NCBI RefSeq assembly: GCF_000024785.1
Contig: NC_013441.1
Coordinates: 3,224,001 to 3,288,000 of the forward strand
Origin: Gordonia bronchialis DSM 43247
GTDB taxonomy: Bacteria > Actinomycetota > Actinomycetes > Mycobacteriales > Mycobacteriaceae
Direction: 5' to 3'
Length of the DNA: 64,000 nt
Below the pieces are notes generated by a model, which made no database searches, was not told the DNA's origin, and was given only the letters and a program-made list of their open reading frames with translations. Of the stretch, positions 54,571-64,000 are shown piece by piece (position 1 is the stretch's first letter; every line of letters starts with the position of its first letter). The translations under genes were made by a program, and so were the position numbers.

Positions 54571-56511
54571 GTGTGCGGACTGCTCGGCCTGCTGACATCC
54601 GACGGTTCGGCGGCCCATGCCGTCGACGCCGTCTCATCGGCCTCGCACTGCATGCGCCACCGTGGGCCCGACGAACCGGGCACCTGGCACGACGACGATC
54701 TCGTCTTCGGATTCAACCGGCTGTCCATCATCGACATCGAACACTCCCACCAGCCGCTGCGCTGGGGCCCGCCCGAGGCACCCGACCGGTATGCCCTGGT
54801 CTTCAACGGTGAGATCTACAACTACGTGGAGATCCGGGCCGAGCTCGCGCGCGACGAGGAAGCCGTTTTCGCCACCGAGGGCGACGGTGAGGCGATCGTC
54901 GCGGCCTTCCACTACTGGGGGCCCGACGCGGTGCGTCGCCTGCGCGGCATGTTCGCCTTCGCGATCTGGGACACCGTCGAGCGCAGTCTGTTCCTCGCGC
55001 GCGATCCCTTCGGTATCAAACCGCTGTTCCTGGCGACCGGGCCGGGCGGAACGTTGTTCGGCAGTGAGAAGAAGAGCCTGCTGGAATTGATCGGCCGGGT
55101 GGTTCTCGACGGTGCCCTCGATCCCTGGGCCCTCGATCCCCGGGCCATCGAGCACTACACCGTCCTGCAGTACGTTCCCGAGCCGGAGACGCTGCATGCC
55201 TCGATCCGCCGGCTCGAGTCCGGTTCCCACGCCACCCTGAGGCCCGGGCAGGCACCCGATATCCGACGGTATTTCACCCCCCGGTTCGGCGTGCACCCGT
55301 TCACCGACGCCACCCGGCAGTCGCGGTACGACGAGATCGCCGAGGTGCTCGCGGACTCGGTCGCCAAGCACATGCGCGCCGACGTCACCGTCGGCTCCTT
55401 CCTGTCCGGCGGAATCGACTCGACGGCGATCGCCGCGCTCGCCATCCGCCACAACCCCGACCTGATCACCTTCACCACCGGCTTCGAACGTGACGGATAT
55501 TCCGAGATCGACGTCGCCGTCGAATCGGCCGAGGCCATCGGCGCGCGCCACGTCGTCAAGGTGGTCAGCGAACGCGAGTTCATCGACGCCATCCCGCAGA
55601 TCGTCTGGTACCTCGACGACCCCGTAGCCGACCCCGCGCTGGTCCCGCTGTACTTCGTGGCCCGCGAGGCCCGTAAACACGTCAAGGTCGTGTTGTCCGG
55701 TGAGGGCGCCGACGAGTTGTTCGGCGGTTACACGATCTACAAAGAACCGTTGTCGCTCAAGGGCTTCGACCGGCTGCCGGGCTTTCTGCGCCGCGCCGCC
55801 GGCCGGGCGTCGGACCGCATCCCCGAGGGAACGCGCGGCAAGAGTCTGCTCCACCGCGGGTCGCTGACCCTCGAGGAGCGCTACTACGGCAACGCGCGCA
55901 GCTTCGACGACGCGCGACTGCGAGCCGTGCTACGCGACTATCGGCCGGAGTGGACCCACACCGACGTCACCGCACCGATCTACGCGATGAGTGAGGGCTG
56001 GGATCCGGTGGCGCGCATGCAGCACGTGGATCTGTTCACCTGGCTACGCGGCGACATCCTGGTCAAGGCCGACAAGATCACCATGGCCAACTCGCTGGAA
56101 CTGCGTGTCCCGTTCCTGGACCCGGAGGTGTTCGCGATCGCCGAACGTCTCCCCTACGACGAGAAGATCGCGCACGGCACGACGAAGTACGCATTGCGCA
56201 AGGCGCTCGAACAGATCGTCCCGGCCCATGTGCTGCACCGCAAGAAGCTCGGCTTCCCCGTACCGATCCGCCTCTGGCTGGCCGAGACCGAGATGTACGA
56301 CTGGGCCCACGAGATCATCGAGCACTCCCAGACCGATCACATCCTGGTGAAGGAGGCGGTGGTGGCCATGCTCGACGAGCACCGCGCCGGCACCGTCGAC
56401 AACAGCCGCCGGCTGTGGACGCTGCTCATGTTCATGGTGTGGCACGGCATCTTCGTCGAGAAGACGATCGTCCCCCAGATCACCGACCACACCTACCCGG
56501 TCCGCCTGTAG
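54571..56511 (+). CDS. asnB: Glutamine-hydrolysing asparagine synthase AsnB
   Basis: Class II glutamine amidotransferase/asparagine synthetase (Rv2201 equivalent). The 646 aa start with the nucleophile Cys2 (after Met: CGLLGLLTSDG) and the glutaminase domain (RHRGPDEPG, FNRLSIID, FNGEIYNY), followed by the synthetase domain with the ATP pyrophosphatase loop SFLSGGIDSTAIAAL and LSGEGADELFGGY. GTG at 54571 has a GAGG site. In mycobacteria the same gene is next to ctaC. Some homologues amidate diaminopimelate in peptidoglycan (LtsA/AsnB type) rather than making free asparagine; this distinction cannot be made by eye. Confidence 0.92.
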   Translation: MCGLLGLLTSDGSAAHAVDAVSSASHCMRHRGPDEPGTWHDDDLVFGFNRLSIIDIEHSHQPLRWGPPEAPDRYALVFNGEIYNYVEIRAELARDEEAVFATEGDGEAIVAAFHYWGPDAVRRLRGMFAFAIWDTVERSLFLARDPFGIKPLFLATGPGGTLFGSEKKSLLELIGRVVLDGALDPWALDPRAIEHYTVLQYVPEPETLHASIRRLESGSHATLRPGQAPDIRRYFTPRFGVHPFTDATRQSRYDEIAEVLADSVAKHMRADVTVGSFLSGGIDSTAIAALAIRHNPDLITFTTGFERDGYSEIDVAVESAEAIGARHVVKVVSEREFIDAIPQIVWYLDDPVADPALVPLYFVAREARKHVKVVLSGEGADELFGGYTIYKEPLSLKGFDRLPGFLRRAAGRASDRIPEGTRGKSLLHRGSLTLEERYYGNARSFDDARLRAVLRDYRPEWTHTDVTAPIYAMSEGWDPVARMQHVDLFTWLRGDILVKADKITMANSLELRVPFLDPEVFAIAERLPYDEKIAHGTTKYALRKALEQIVPAHVLHRKKLGFPVPIRLWLAETEMYDWAHEIIEHSQTDHILVKEAVVAMLDEHRAGTVDNSRRLWTLLMFMVWHGIFVEKTIVPQITDHTYPVRL

Positions 56512-56559
56512 CGGCCCGCGTCGACGTCCACTCAGCCACCGAGGTGGGACGCGGCTCGA

Positions 56560-57549
<990 letters not shown>

Positions 57550-57613
57550 TCAGATGTGGGACGGGTGAACAGCAAATGAGGAACGTCCGTCAGGCTACCC
57601 ACACCAACACACA

Positions 57614-57650
57614 ACCGACCGCACCCCGTCGATCACGAGGTGCGGTCGGT
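57614..57650 (-). terminator. Terminator after the Fe-S carrier gene
   Basis: A perfect 12-bp inverted repeat (ACCGACCGCACC and its complement) with a 13-nt loop lies 12 nt past the stop of the A-type carrier gene on the minus strand, separating it from adoK. Confidence 0.7.
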
Positions 57651-57661
57651 AGTGGTCGAGA

Positions 57662-58021
57662 TCAGTTGAACGAGTCGCCGCAGGCGCAGCTGCCGGTCGC
57701 GTTCGGGTTGTCGATGGTGAAACCCTGCTTCTCGATGGTGTCGACGAAGTCGATGGTCGCGCCCTGCACATACGGTGCACTCATCCGGTCCACCGCGAGG
57801 CTCACGCCCCCGAAGTCCGAGATGACGTCGCCGTCGAGCGAACGGTCGTCGAAGAAGAGCTGGTAGCGCAGACCCGCACAGCCGCCCGGCTGCACCGCGA
57901 TCCGCAGCGACAGGTCGTCGCGGCCCTCCTGGTCGAGCAGCGCCTTGGCCTTGGACGCGGCGGCGTCGGTCAGGATGACGCCGGTGCTCGTCGCGGCGCC
58001 GGATTCGTTCTGCACGGTCAT
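57662..58021 (-). CDS. erpA: A-type iron-sulfur cluster carrier (HesB/ErpA family)
   Basis: Small scaffold/carrier that delivers Fe-S clusters to apoproteins (Rv2204c equivalent). The 119 aa carry the three conserved cysteines: Cys in QPGGCAGLRYQ and the C-terminal CxC in GSCACGDSF. ATG at 58021 has a GGGAG site. It is next to the glycerate kinase gene, 178 bp away; that gap (58022-58199) is AT-mixed with no clear gene. Location near Fe-S-rich respiratory genes is suggestive but not proof of a dedicated partner. Confidence 0.92.
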   Translation of the reverse strand: MTVQNESGAATSTGVILTDAAASKAKALLDQEGRDDLSLRIAVQPGGCAGLRYQLFFDDRSLDGDVISDFGGVSLAVDRMSAPYVQGATIDFVDTIEKQGFTIDNPNATGSCACGDSFN

Positions 58022-58199
58022 GGATTGCTCCCTCGGTGGTTGGTTTCCCGGATGACATCCCCCGTGCGCGCGGCCGGCCGGCCGGAACCGCGATCCAGAG
58101 GCATACCGGGATGGCGAACCAGTGGTACGTGTGCCCTCAACGGTACTCCTTCGCCGTCTATTCCCGCGTATCGCGAGCGGTGTATCAGAGGCGATGCAC

Positions 58200-59279
58200 T
58201 CAGGCCGCCCACTGCCCGGCCACCGACTCGGCCAGCCGGGCGAGCTGAACGGCGGCGTCGTTCATGGCGACCTCCACAGAACCGGCGATGTCGACGACGG
58301 CATGCGCCGATGCGATACCGGCTGCCGCGATCTCGCCGGCGGGCAGTGTCACCTGTCCGGCGAGGACCACCGTGCGTGCACCTGCGGCAGCCGCCGCGCC
58401 GTGCAGCGCGGACACCACCTTGCCGCGGAGTGTCTGGGCGTCGAACTTGCCTTCCCCGGTGATCACCAGGTCGGCGGCGGCGACGTCGGTGGCCAGGTCG
58501 GTGGCCTCGGCCACCAGCGTCGCACCGGACACGCGCCGGGCGCCGAGCGCGAGGAGCGCCGCACCGAGACCACCGGCCGCCCCGGCGCCGGCGTCCCCAC
58601 TGATGTCGCGACCCGCCATCGACGACAGCACGCGTGACCACTGGGTCATCCGTTCCTCCAGGCGCGCCACGGTCACGTCGTCGGCGCCCTTCTGCGGCCC
58701 GAATACGGCCGCCGCGCCGAGCGGGCCGAGCAGCGGGTTCTCCACGTCGGAGGCCGCGACGAGATCGATGTCGCGCAACCGCGCCGCGGCCTGGGTGGTC
58801 CCGCCCAGCGCTTCGACCAGACCGCTGCCGCCGTCGGTGGTCGCGCTGCCACCCAGTCCGACTACGATGCGCCCGGCACCGCGCGCGAGCGCCGCCGACA
58901 CCAGTTGCCCCACGCCGCGGGTGTCGGCGGCCATCGCGGTGCGCGGCGTCGGACCACCGCCGAGCTGATGCAGTCCACAGGCCTGCGCACATTCGATGTA
59001 GGCCGTCGGCACCTCGCCGCCGGTGTCATGGAGCCACCGCGCGCTCACCGACGCGCCGAGTGGCCCGGCGACCGTCTCGGTGACCACCGTGCCGAACCTC
59101 GAGGCGAGGACGTCCACGAAGCCCGGCCCCCCGTCGGATTGCGGCGCGCGGGTGATGTGGTCGTCGGGCCGGGCGGCCGACCAGCCGCGGGCGATCGCCT
59201 CGGTCGCGGCGACCGCCGAGAGGGTGTCACCGAAGGAATCGGGGGCGATCAAGACACGCAGGTGAGCGGGTGCCGTCAT
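58200..59279 (-). CDS. Glycerate kinase family protein
   Basis: GarK-type glycerate kinase family (Rv2205c equivalent), expected to phosphorylate D-glycerate. The 359 aa begin MTAPAHLRVLIAPDSFGDTL, where the family's usual APDSFKG lysine is replaced (SFGDTL), and continue with QSDGGPGFVDVL, VVGLGGSATTDGGSGLVEALG, GDAGAGAAGGLGAALLALG and DLVITGEGKFDAQTLRGK. The replaced lysine lies near the substrate site, so the true substrate may differ. ATG at 59279 is supported by a perfect TATACT -10 exactly 7 nt upstream. Divergent from the DUF3043 gene. Confidence 0.85.
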   Translation of the reverse strand: MTAPAHLRVLIAPDSFGDTLSAVAATEAIARGWSAARPDDHITRAPQSDGGPGFVDVLASRFGTVVTETVAGPLGASVSARWLHDTGGEVPTAYIECAQACGLHQLGGGPTPRTAMAADTRGVGQLVSAALARGAGRIVVGLGGSATTDGGSGLVEALGGTTQAAARLRDIDLVAASDVENPLLGPLGAAAVFGPQKGADDVTVARLEERMTQWSRVLSSMAGRDISGDAGAGAAGGLGAALLALGARRVSGATLVAEATDLATDVAAADLVITGEGKFDAQTLRGKVVSALHGAAAAAGARTVVLAGQVTLPAGEIAAAGIASAHAVVDIAGSVEVAMNDAAVQLARLAESVAGQWAA

Positions 59280-59286
59280 GCGCGGA

Positions 59287-59292
59287 AGTATA
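59287..59292 (-). promoter_or_regulatory. -10 box of the glycerate kinase gene
   Basis: TATACT ends 7 nt before the ATG at 59279, a consensus -10 for a leaderless transcript. The divergent promoter at 59327 leaves a 60-bp shared region. Confidence 0.65.
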
Positions 59293-59326
59293 GGGAGGCC
59301 CCCGGAAGTCGGCAGCGCGGATCGCC

Positions 59327-59332
59327 TAGGCT
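59327..59332 (+). promoter_or_regulatory. -10 box of the DUF3043 gene
   Basis: TAGGCT ends 7 nt before the GTG at 59340, consistent with a leaderless transcript. Confidence 0.55.
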
Positions 59333-59339
59333 CGAAGGT

Positions 59340-60026
59340 GTGAAACTGCCATGGAAGTCGGACACCGGGGGCCGTGACGACAGCGACGACGCGACGACCG
59401 GCGAGGTCGTCGACACGACCGGCGCCGACGATTCCGCCGGCTCGGTGAAGGGCGGCTCGTACACCCCCGGCAAGGGCAAACCGACTCCCAAACGGCGTGA
59501 GCAGCAGGCCCGTCGCCGCGGACCGGTGGCGCCCCCGCCGACGACCCGCGCCGAGGCCCGCGCCCGCCGCAAGGAGCTCAAGGCCACCGAGACCAAGGTG
59601 GACCGCAAGCAGCGCAACGCCGAGCGCCGCGAGCAACGCCTCGAGCAGCGCGAGCGGATGATGGCCGGCGACGAGCGCTACCTGATGCCGCGAGACAAGG
59701 GCCCGGTCCGCAAGTTCACCCGTGACATCGTCGATTCCCGGCGCAACTTCGCGGGCCTGTTCATGCCGTTCGCGATCGTGCTGATCGTCGTCATGTTCAT
59801 CCCCAACCTCGCCTACCTGTCCACCCCGGTGCTGCTGGTCTTCGTGATCTTCATGGCCATCGATGCCGTCATCCTCGGCCGGCTGGTGAATCGCAAGGTG
59901 CGCGAACGGTTCCCGGATTCGAGTGATGGCGGGTTCAAACTCGGCTGGTACGCATTCACCCGGGCCATGCAGATGCGCAAGATGCGCGCGCCGAGCCCGC
60001 AGGTGTCGCCGGGCGACGAAGTCTGA
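59340..60026 (+). CDS. DUF3043 membrane protein
   Basis: Actinobacterial DUF3043 protein (Rv2206 equivalent); function unknown. The 228 aa begin with a long charged cytosolic part (about 1-140) rich in Arg, Lys and Glu, with an ERREQRLEQRERMM helix, then the family core GDERYLMPRDKGPVRKFTRDIVDSRRN. Two membrane helices follow (FAGLFMPFAIVLIVVMFIPN and VLLVFVIFMAIDAVILG), then a C-terminal RERFPDSSDGGFKLGWYAFTRAMQ segment. GTG at 59340 is supported by the -10. It is 3 nt upstream of the cobU-cobT gene, so probably in one transcript with cobalamin genes. Confidence 0.88.
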   Translation: MKLPWKSDTGGRDDSDDATTGEVVDTTGADDSAGSVKGGSYTPGKGKPTPKRREQQARRRGPVAPPPTTRAEARARRKELKATETKVDRKQRNAERREQRLEQRERMMAGDERYLMPRDKGPVRKFTRDIVDSRRNFAGLFMPFAIVLIVVMFIPNLAYLSTPVLLVFVIFMAIDAVILGRLVNRKVRERFPDSSDGGFKLGWYAFTRAMQMRKMRAPSPQVSPGDEV

Positions 60027-60029
60027 TCG

Positions 60030-61802
60030 ATGGCCGATCGGGGGACGCGCACTCTGGTCCTGGGCGGGGTGCGTTCAGGAAAATCCGAGCACGGTGAGTC
60101 GCTGCTGGCCGCACACACCCAGGTCCGCTATCTGGCGACCGGACCGACGACCAGCAGCGACGCCCACTGGGTCGCCCGCGTCGAACGACACCGCACCCGC
60201 CGCGATGCCCGCTATACGACGATCGAGACCACCGACCTGGCCGATTCGCTCCGTGCCGCACCGGCCATCCCGGCGCTGGTCGATGACCTCGGCAACTGGC
60301 TGGCGGCCCGCATCGACGCCGCCGACGGCTGGACGAAGCCGCTCGATCTGAGCGCCGAGGTCGACGATGTCTGTGCGGCCCTGACGGAGATGTCCGCCGA
60401 CGTGGTGCTGATCAGCCCGGAGGTCGGACTCTCGGTGGTCGCCCCCACCCCGGCCGGGCGGACGTTCCAGGACCAGCTGGGCGCGCTCAACACAGCGATC
60501 GCGGCCGTCTGCGACCGCGTCGTGCTCGTCGTCGCGGGACGGGTCCTCGAACTTCCCGGCCCCACCACCCGGCGGGCTGCCGCGGTGCCGGTTCCGTTGC
60601 CCGCCACCGAGACCGGGGCCGTCGGGGCCACGACCTCCGACGCCGCCACCCAGCAGGAACCGGAAGCGCAACCGGCATCGCCGCGATCCGACGCCGGGGT
60701 CACGCCGACGGCAGCGGCGCTCGATCCCACCGACGCCGAGGTGTTCGGTGTTCTGGACCTGCCCGACGAGGCCACCGCACGCGCGGCCCGCGAGCGGCAG
60801 CTGAACCTCACCAAACCGCCCGGCTCGCTGGGTCGGGTCGAGGAGATAGCGGCGTGGATCGCGGCCTGCCAGCATCGCTGTCCGCCCGAGCCGATCACCA
60901 ACCCCGCGGTGGTGGTCTTCGCCGGCGATCACGGCGTGGCCAAGGCCGGGGTGTCGGCGTTCCCGCCGGAGGTGACCGCGCAGATGGTCGCCAACATCGC
61001 AGCCGGTGGCGCCGCCGTGAACGTCCTGGCCCGATCCACCGGCGCATCGGTACGCGTCGTCGACATATCCGTCGACGCCGACACGGCACCCGAGGTGTCG
61101 CGCTACAAGGTCCGACGCGGCAGCGAAGATCTGCGCGTCACCGACGCCATCACCATCGCCGAGGCCCGCAGCGCCATGGCAGCCGGCCGCGCCATCGTCG
61201 ACGATCTGGTCGATTCGGGCGCCGACCTGCTCATCGCGGGCGAGATGGGGATCGGCAACACCACCCCGGCCACCGTGCTGATCGGCACCATCACCCGCCG
61301 CGAGCCGGTGGAGATCGTGGGCCGCGGCACCGGCATCGACGACACCGGCTGGATGCGCAAGACCGCCGCGATCCGCGACGGCATGCGCCGCGCACGGTCG
61401 GTGACCCACGATCCACTCGCCCTGCTGGCCGCGGTCGGCGGCGCCGATCTCACCGCGGTGGCGGGTTTCCTCGCCCAGGCCGCGGTTCGACGCACGCCGG
61501 TCATCCTCGACGGTGTGGTGATCGCCGCAGCCGCACTCGTCGCCAACGAACTTGCCCCCGGGGCGTCGCGCTGGTGGCTCGCCGGACATCGCTCGGTGGA
61601 ACCGGCGCACGCGCTCGCCCTGGAGCATCTCGACCTCGAGCCTGTCCTCGACCTCTCGATGAGACTCGGCGAGGGCAGCGGCGCCCTGATGGCCCTGCCC
61701 GTGGTGACCTCGGCGGTCGAGTTGCTCGGATCGATGGCCACCTTCGGCGAGGCGGGCGTCAGCGACAAGCAGGCCGACACCTCGGCGACCGAAAACGCCT
61801 GA
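60030..61802 (+). CDS. CobU-CobT fusion: cobinamide kinase/guanylyltransferase and DMB phosphoribosyltransferase
   Basis: One 590-aa frame carries two steps of nucleotide-loop assembly of cobalamin. Residues 1-185 are CobU (P-loop [42 protein letters not shown]), which phosphorylates adenosylcobinamide and attaches GMP. About 60 Ala/Pro/Thr-rich residues link to CobT (about 247-590: [53 protein letters not shown]-like [11 protein letters not shown]), which makes alpha-ribazole phosphate. In M. tuberculosis the genes are separate, as I recall. It is 5 nt upstream of cobS, so the three activities are co-expressed. Confidence 0.9.
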   Translation: MADRGTRTLVLGGVRSGKSEHGESLLAAHTQVRYLATGPTTSSDAHWVARVERHRTRRDARYTTIETTDLADSLRAAPAIPALVDDLGNWLAARIDAADGWTKPLDLSAEVDDVCAALTEMSADVVLISPEVGLSVVAPTPAGRTFQDQLGALNTAIAAVCDRVVLVVAGRVLELPGPTTRRAAAVPVPLPATETGAVGATTSDAATQQEPEAQPASPRSDAGVTPTAAALDPTDAEVFGVLDLPDEATARAARERQLNLTKPPGSLGRVEEIAAWIAACQHRCPPEPITNPAVVVFAGDHGVAKAGVSAFPPEVTAQMVANIAAGGAAVNVLARSTGASVRVVDISVDADTAPEVSRYKVRRGSEDLRVTDAITIAEARSAMAAGRAIVDDLVDSGADLLIAGEMGIGNTTPATVLIGTITRREPVEIVGRGTGIDDTGWMRKTAAIRDGMRRARSVTHDPLALLAAVGGADLTAVAGFLAQAAVRRTPVILDGVVIAAAALVANELAPGASRWWLAGHRSVEPAHALALEHLDLEPVLDLSMRLGEGSGALMALPVVTSAVELLGSMATFGEAGVSDKQADTSATENA

Positions 61803-61807
61803 CAGTC

Positions 61808-62593
61808 ATGCGGGTCTCGCCGATTCGTGCGGTACGCACGGCATTCGGTTGGCTGACCGTGTTCCCGGTCGGTGCCGAGGACACCACCCCTGACCGGACG
61901 CTGGGTGCGGCGGTGATCGCCGCGGTCCCCATCGTCGGCGCGGTCCTCGGCGCATTGGTCGCACTGTTGGGTATGGCCCTGGCGCACACCGGCATTCCCG
62001 CGCTCCTCGCCGGTATGCTGGCGGTCGCACTGCTGGCGCTGACGACTCGCGGTATGCATCTCGACGGCCTGGCCGACACCGCCGACGGTCTGGGATGCTA
62101 CGGACCGCCGAGCCGCGTCACCGAAGTGATGCGCAGCGGGACCGTCGGACCGTTCGGCGTGGCCACCCTCGTCCTGGTGCTCGGCATCCAGGGCGTTGGA
62201 TTCGGCGCACTGTTCGACCAATCACGGTGGTATGACGCAGCTTTCGCAGTGGCCCTGGGACGCGTCGGCGTGCTGGTCGCCGCCCGCCGGGGGCTGGCCC
62301 CGGCCCATCCCGACGGCTTCGGAGCGCTCGTCGCGGGAACCCAGCGGAACGCGCTCGTGGTCTGGGCGGCGCTCGCCCTGGCCGCCGCCGCCGTGTGCGG
62401 ATTCGACGTCAGCACAGGCGTTTTCGACCTACCAGCGGCGGTCACCGCGATGCTCGTCGTGCTCGTCGTGGCTGTCGTCGTCTGGCTGTTCACCGCCCAT
62501 TGCGCACGGCGGATGGGCGGCATCACCGGCGATGTGCTGGGCGCGACGATCGAGCTGGGAACCGCGATCTCCGTCGTCGGGCTGCTGGCCTGA
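61808..62593 (+). CDS. cobS: Adenosylcobinamide-GDP ribazoletransferase CobS
   Basis: Integral membrane enzyme joining adenosylcobinamide-GDP to alpha-ribazole in the last steps of cobalamin synthesis. The 261 aa have about seven helices and the family motifs TAFGWLTVFPVG, RGMHLDGLADTADGLGCYG, SGTVGPFGVATL and MGGITGDVLGATIELG. ATG at 61808 starts 5 nt after the cobU-cobT stop; the 318-codon upstream frame overlaps that gene and is rejected. The order CobU/T then CobS matches function. Confidence 0.95.
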   Translation: MRVSPIRAVRTAFGWLTVFPVGAEDTTPDRTLGAAVIAAVPIVGAVLGALVALLGMALAHTGIPALLAGMLAVALLALTTRGMHLDGLADTADGLGCYGPPSRVTEVMRSGTVGPFGVATLVLVLGIQGVGFGALFDQSRWYDAAFAVALGRVGVLVAARRGLAPAHPDGFGALVAGTQRNALVVWAALALAAAAVCGFDVSTGVFDLPAAVTAMLVVLVVAVVVWLFTAHCARRMGGITGDVLGATIELGTAISVVGLLA

Positions 62594-62620
62594 CCCGGCC
62601 ACCGCCCCCCGATAGACGCC

Positions 62621-63727
62621 TCAGCGCCGGTAGAGCTCCGTCATCCAACCGTGCGTGTCGGCGAAGGTGCCGCGCTGGATGCCGGTGAGGGTGTCGCGCA
62701 GCGCCTGGGTCACCTCGCCGGTCTCGCCGCCGGCGATCACGTAGTCCTCGTGGTCGCCCTTGACCCGGCCCACGGGGGTGATGACCGCGGCAGTGCCGCA
62801 GGCGAAGACCTCGGTGATGTCACCGGAGGCAACGCCCTTGCGCAGTTCCTCGGTGGTGATCCGTCGTTCCTCGACCGCGAACCCCGCGTCGGTGGCCAGT
62901 GTGAGCAGCGAGTCACGCGTGATGCCCGGCAGCAGTGATCCGGTCAGTTCCGGGGTGACCAGCCGGGCGTCGGCGCCGGACCCGAACACGAAGAAGAGGT
63001 TCATGCCGCCCATCTCCTCGATGTAGCGACGTTCCACCGCGTCGAGCCAGACCACCTGATCGCAGCCCTGCTCGGTGGCCTGCCGCTGCGCGAGGAATGC
63101 GGCCGCATAGTTGCCGCCGCACTTCGCGAAACCGGTACCACCGGGAGCGGCCCGCACGTACTCGGTGCTGAGCCACACGCTGACCGGTTTGATGCCCCCG
63201 GCGAAGTAGGCGCCGGCCGGTGAGGCGATCACCGAGTAGATGTACTTCGACGACGGGGCGTTGACGCCGAGACTCGCCTGCGAGGCGAACATGAACGGAC
63301 GCAGATAGAGCGACTCCTCGCCACCGGCGGCGGGAACCCACTCGTTGTCCGCGGCGAGCAGCGCGCGCAGTGAGGCGATGAAATCCTCGACGGGCAACGG
63401 CGGCATCGCGAGGCGTTCTGCGGAACGCTGCAGACGCTCGGCGTTGGCCTCGGGACGGAACGCGGCAATCGAGCCGTCGGGCTGCCGGTAGGCCTTGAGT
63501 CCCTCGAAGACCTCTTGCCCGTAATGCAGCACCATCGCCGACGGATCGAGTGCGATGGGGCCGTACGGGGTCACCTTCGCGCTGTGCCATCCAAGGTCCG
63601 CGTCGTAATCGATCATCACCATGTTGTCGGTGAAATGCCGGCCGAAACCGGGGGTGGCGAGGATCTCCGCACGCCGCGATTCCGACACCGGATGGGGATG
63701 CTCGTTACGGGTGAACTGCAAGGTCAT
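62621..63727 (-). CDS. ilvE: Branched-chain amino acid aminotransferase IlvE
   Basis: PLP-dependent class IV aminotransferase for the last step of valine, leucine and isoleucine synthesis (Rv2210c equivalent). The 368 aa contain [14 protein letters not shown], the PLP lysine in [32 protein letters not shown] and [18 protein letters not shown] at 63727 ([11 protein letters not shown]) is supported by a TACGAT -10 exactly 7 nt upstream; Met codons at 63736 and 63766 are not. Convergent with cobS, 27 bp apart. Full family length. Confidence 0.96.
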   Translation of the reverse strand: MTLQFTRNEHPHPVSESRRAEILATPGFGRHFTDNMVMIDYDADLGWHSAKVTPYGPIALDPSAMVLHYGQEVFEGLKAYRQPDGSIAAFRPEANAERLQRSAERLAMPPLPVEDFIASLRALLAADNEWVPAAGGEESLYLRPFMFASQASLGVNAPSSKYIYSVIASPAGAYFAGGIKPVSVWLSTEYVRAAPGGTGFAKCGGNYAAAFLAQRQATEQGCDQVVWLDAVERRYIEEMGGMNLFFVFGSGADARLVTPELTGSLLPGITRDSLLTLATDAGFAVEERRITTEELRKGVASGDITEVFACGTAAVITPVGRVKGDHEDYVIAGGETGEVTQALRDTLTGIQRGTFADTHGWMTELYRR

Positions 63728-63734
63728 GGCGCCC

Positions 63735-63740
63735 ATCGTA
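63735..63740 (-). promoter_or_regulatory. -10 box of ilvE
   Basis: TACGAT ends 7 nt before the ATG at 63727, consistent with a leaderless transcript and choosing among three possible Met starts. Confidence 0.6.
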
Positions 63741-63794
63741 CCGCCGGGGCACAACCGAATTCGCACGGGACTCCGACGGCGAAGGACGCGACAC

Positions 63795-63800
63795 TACTCT
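63795..63800 (+). promoter_or_regulatory. -10 box of the DUF2200 gene
   Basis: TACTCT ends 7 nt before the ATG at 63808, consistent with a leaderless transcript. Confidence 0.55.
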
Positions 63801-63807
63801 TGGGACC

Positions 63808-64000
63808 ATGGACCGGATCTTCGGGATGAGCGTCGCGTCGGTGTATCCGCTCTACGTAGCCAAGGCCGAGAAGAAGGGCCGCACCAGGGCCGAGGTCGAC
63901 GAGATCATCGAGTGGCTCACCGGATTCGACGACGCCGCCCTGGCCGAGCACCTCGCGCGGGGCACGACGTTCCGGGACTTCTTCGCCGCGGCGGATCTGA
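63808..64000 (+). CDS. DUF2200 family protein (partial, 3' end outside window)
   Basis: The first 64 codons read [20 protein letters not shown] then [20 protein letters not shown], which I recognise as DUF2200, a small bacterial family of unknown function. The hallmark [16 protein letters not shown] is intact. The frame stays open to the window edge (last residues RDFFAAADL), and the whole family is only about 110-120 aa, so roughly half is missing. ATG at 63808 is supported by the -10 box 7 nt upstream. It is divergent from ilvE, which it does not resemble functionally. Confidence 0.88.
   Translation, partial: MDRIFGMSVASVYPLYVAKAEKKGRTRAEVDEIIEWLTGFDDAALAEHLARGTTFRDFFAAADL

Noticed and set aside
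56512..56559. Possible hairpin between asnB and adoK
   Set aside because: Arms pair only with gaps; not convincing as a terminator.
60075..61628. 517-aa minus-strand open frame opposite cobU-cobT
   Set aside because: Gly/Asp/Arg-rich antisense frame caused by codon bias; no motifs or ribosome site.

Overview
The window is high-GC actinobacterial chromosome, almost certainly from the Mycobacteriales. Gordonia is my best guess: the gene content fits, but no rRNA or species marker is present. From ftsZ at the left edge to ilvE and a DUF2200 gene at the right edge, gene order follows the Mycobacterium tuberculosis block Rv2150c to Rv2210c closely, with a few insertions, losses and fusions. Evidence for the order includes diaminopimelate-type MurE, lipomannan/PIM mannosyltransferases, the cytochrome bcc-aa3 supercomplex genes and PknL. 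No tRNA, rRNA, CRISPR array, insertion sequence or prophage was seen.

Region 1 (1-16.2 kb, all minus strand) is the division and cell wall (dcw) cluster: mraZ, rsmH, ftsL, pbpB, murE, a murF-like fragment, mraY, murD, ftsW, murG, murC, ftsQ, ftsZ. Most junctions overlap by 4-8 nt. The murF position holds only a diverged C-terminal Mur-ligase domain (190 aa), although its overlaps with murE and mraY are intact. Upstream of rsmH lies the conserved mraW RNA hairpin, and upstream of mraZ are TGG-type MraZ boxes plus a phased TGGGG array on the other strand.

Region 2 (16.5-28.6 kb) holds a DUF3040 membrane protein, an SAV_6107-type protein behind a perfect SOS box, a GNAT / FAD oxidoreductase / LppM operon, a MetF-family reductase divergent from a polyprenyl synthase and MptA, the Rv2175c/PknL pair, class II DAHP synthase and an RNase AS-like exonuclease.

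Region 3 (28.7-42.3 kb) is envelope-centred: a GT87 mannosyltransferase fused to a Nudix domain, an acyltransferase, a ROK kinase, an ArsA-like protein, two SRPBCC proteins, a FadD15-type ligase, PimB-like GT4, a lipoprotein metallopeptidase and two NlpC/P60 hydrolases. The second hydrolase lies behind a c-di-AMP (ydaO-type) riboswitch.

Region 4 (42.5-64 kb) contains a DEDDh/GIY-YIG nuclease, a stand-alone AsnC sensor domain, trpD, the respiratory genes ctaE-qcrCAB and ctaC-ctaF, a PAP2/lipid kinase fusion, asnB, adenosine kinase, an A-type Fe-S carrier, glycerate kinase, DUF3043, a cobU-cobT fusion, cobS, ilvE and the start of a DUF2200 gene.

A recurring signal is a TANNNT-like -10 box ending 6-8 nt before an ATG or GTG, as expected for leaderless transcripts. 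It supports many of the start codons chosen here. Start positions and functions come from reading the sequence and from family knowledge; nothing was searched.
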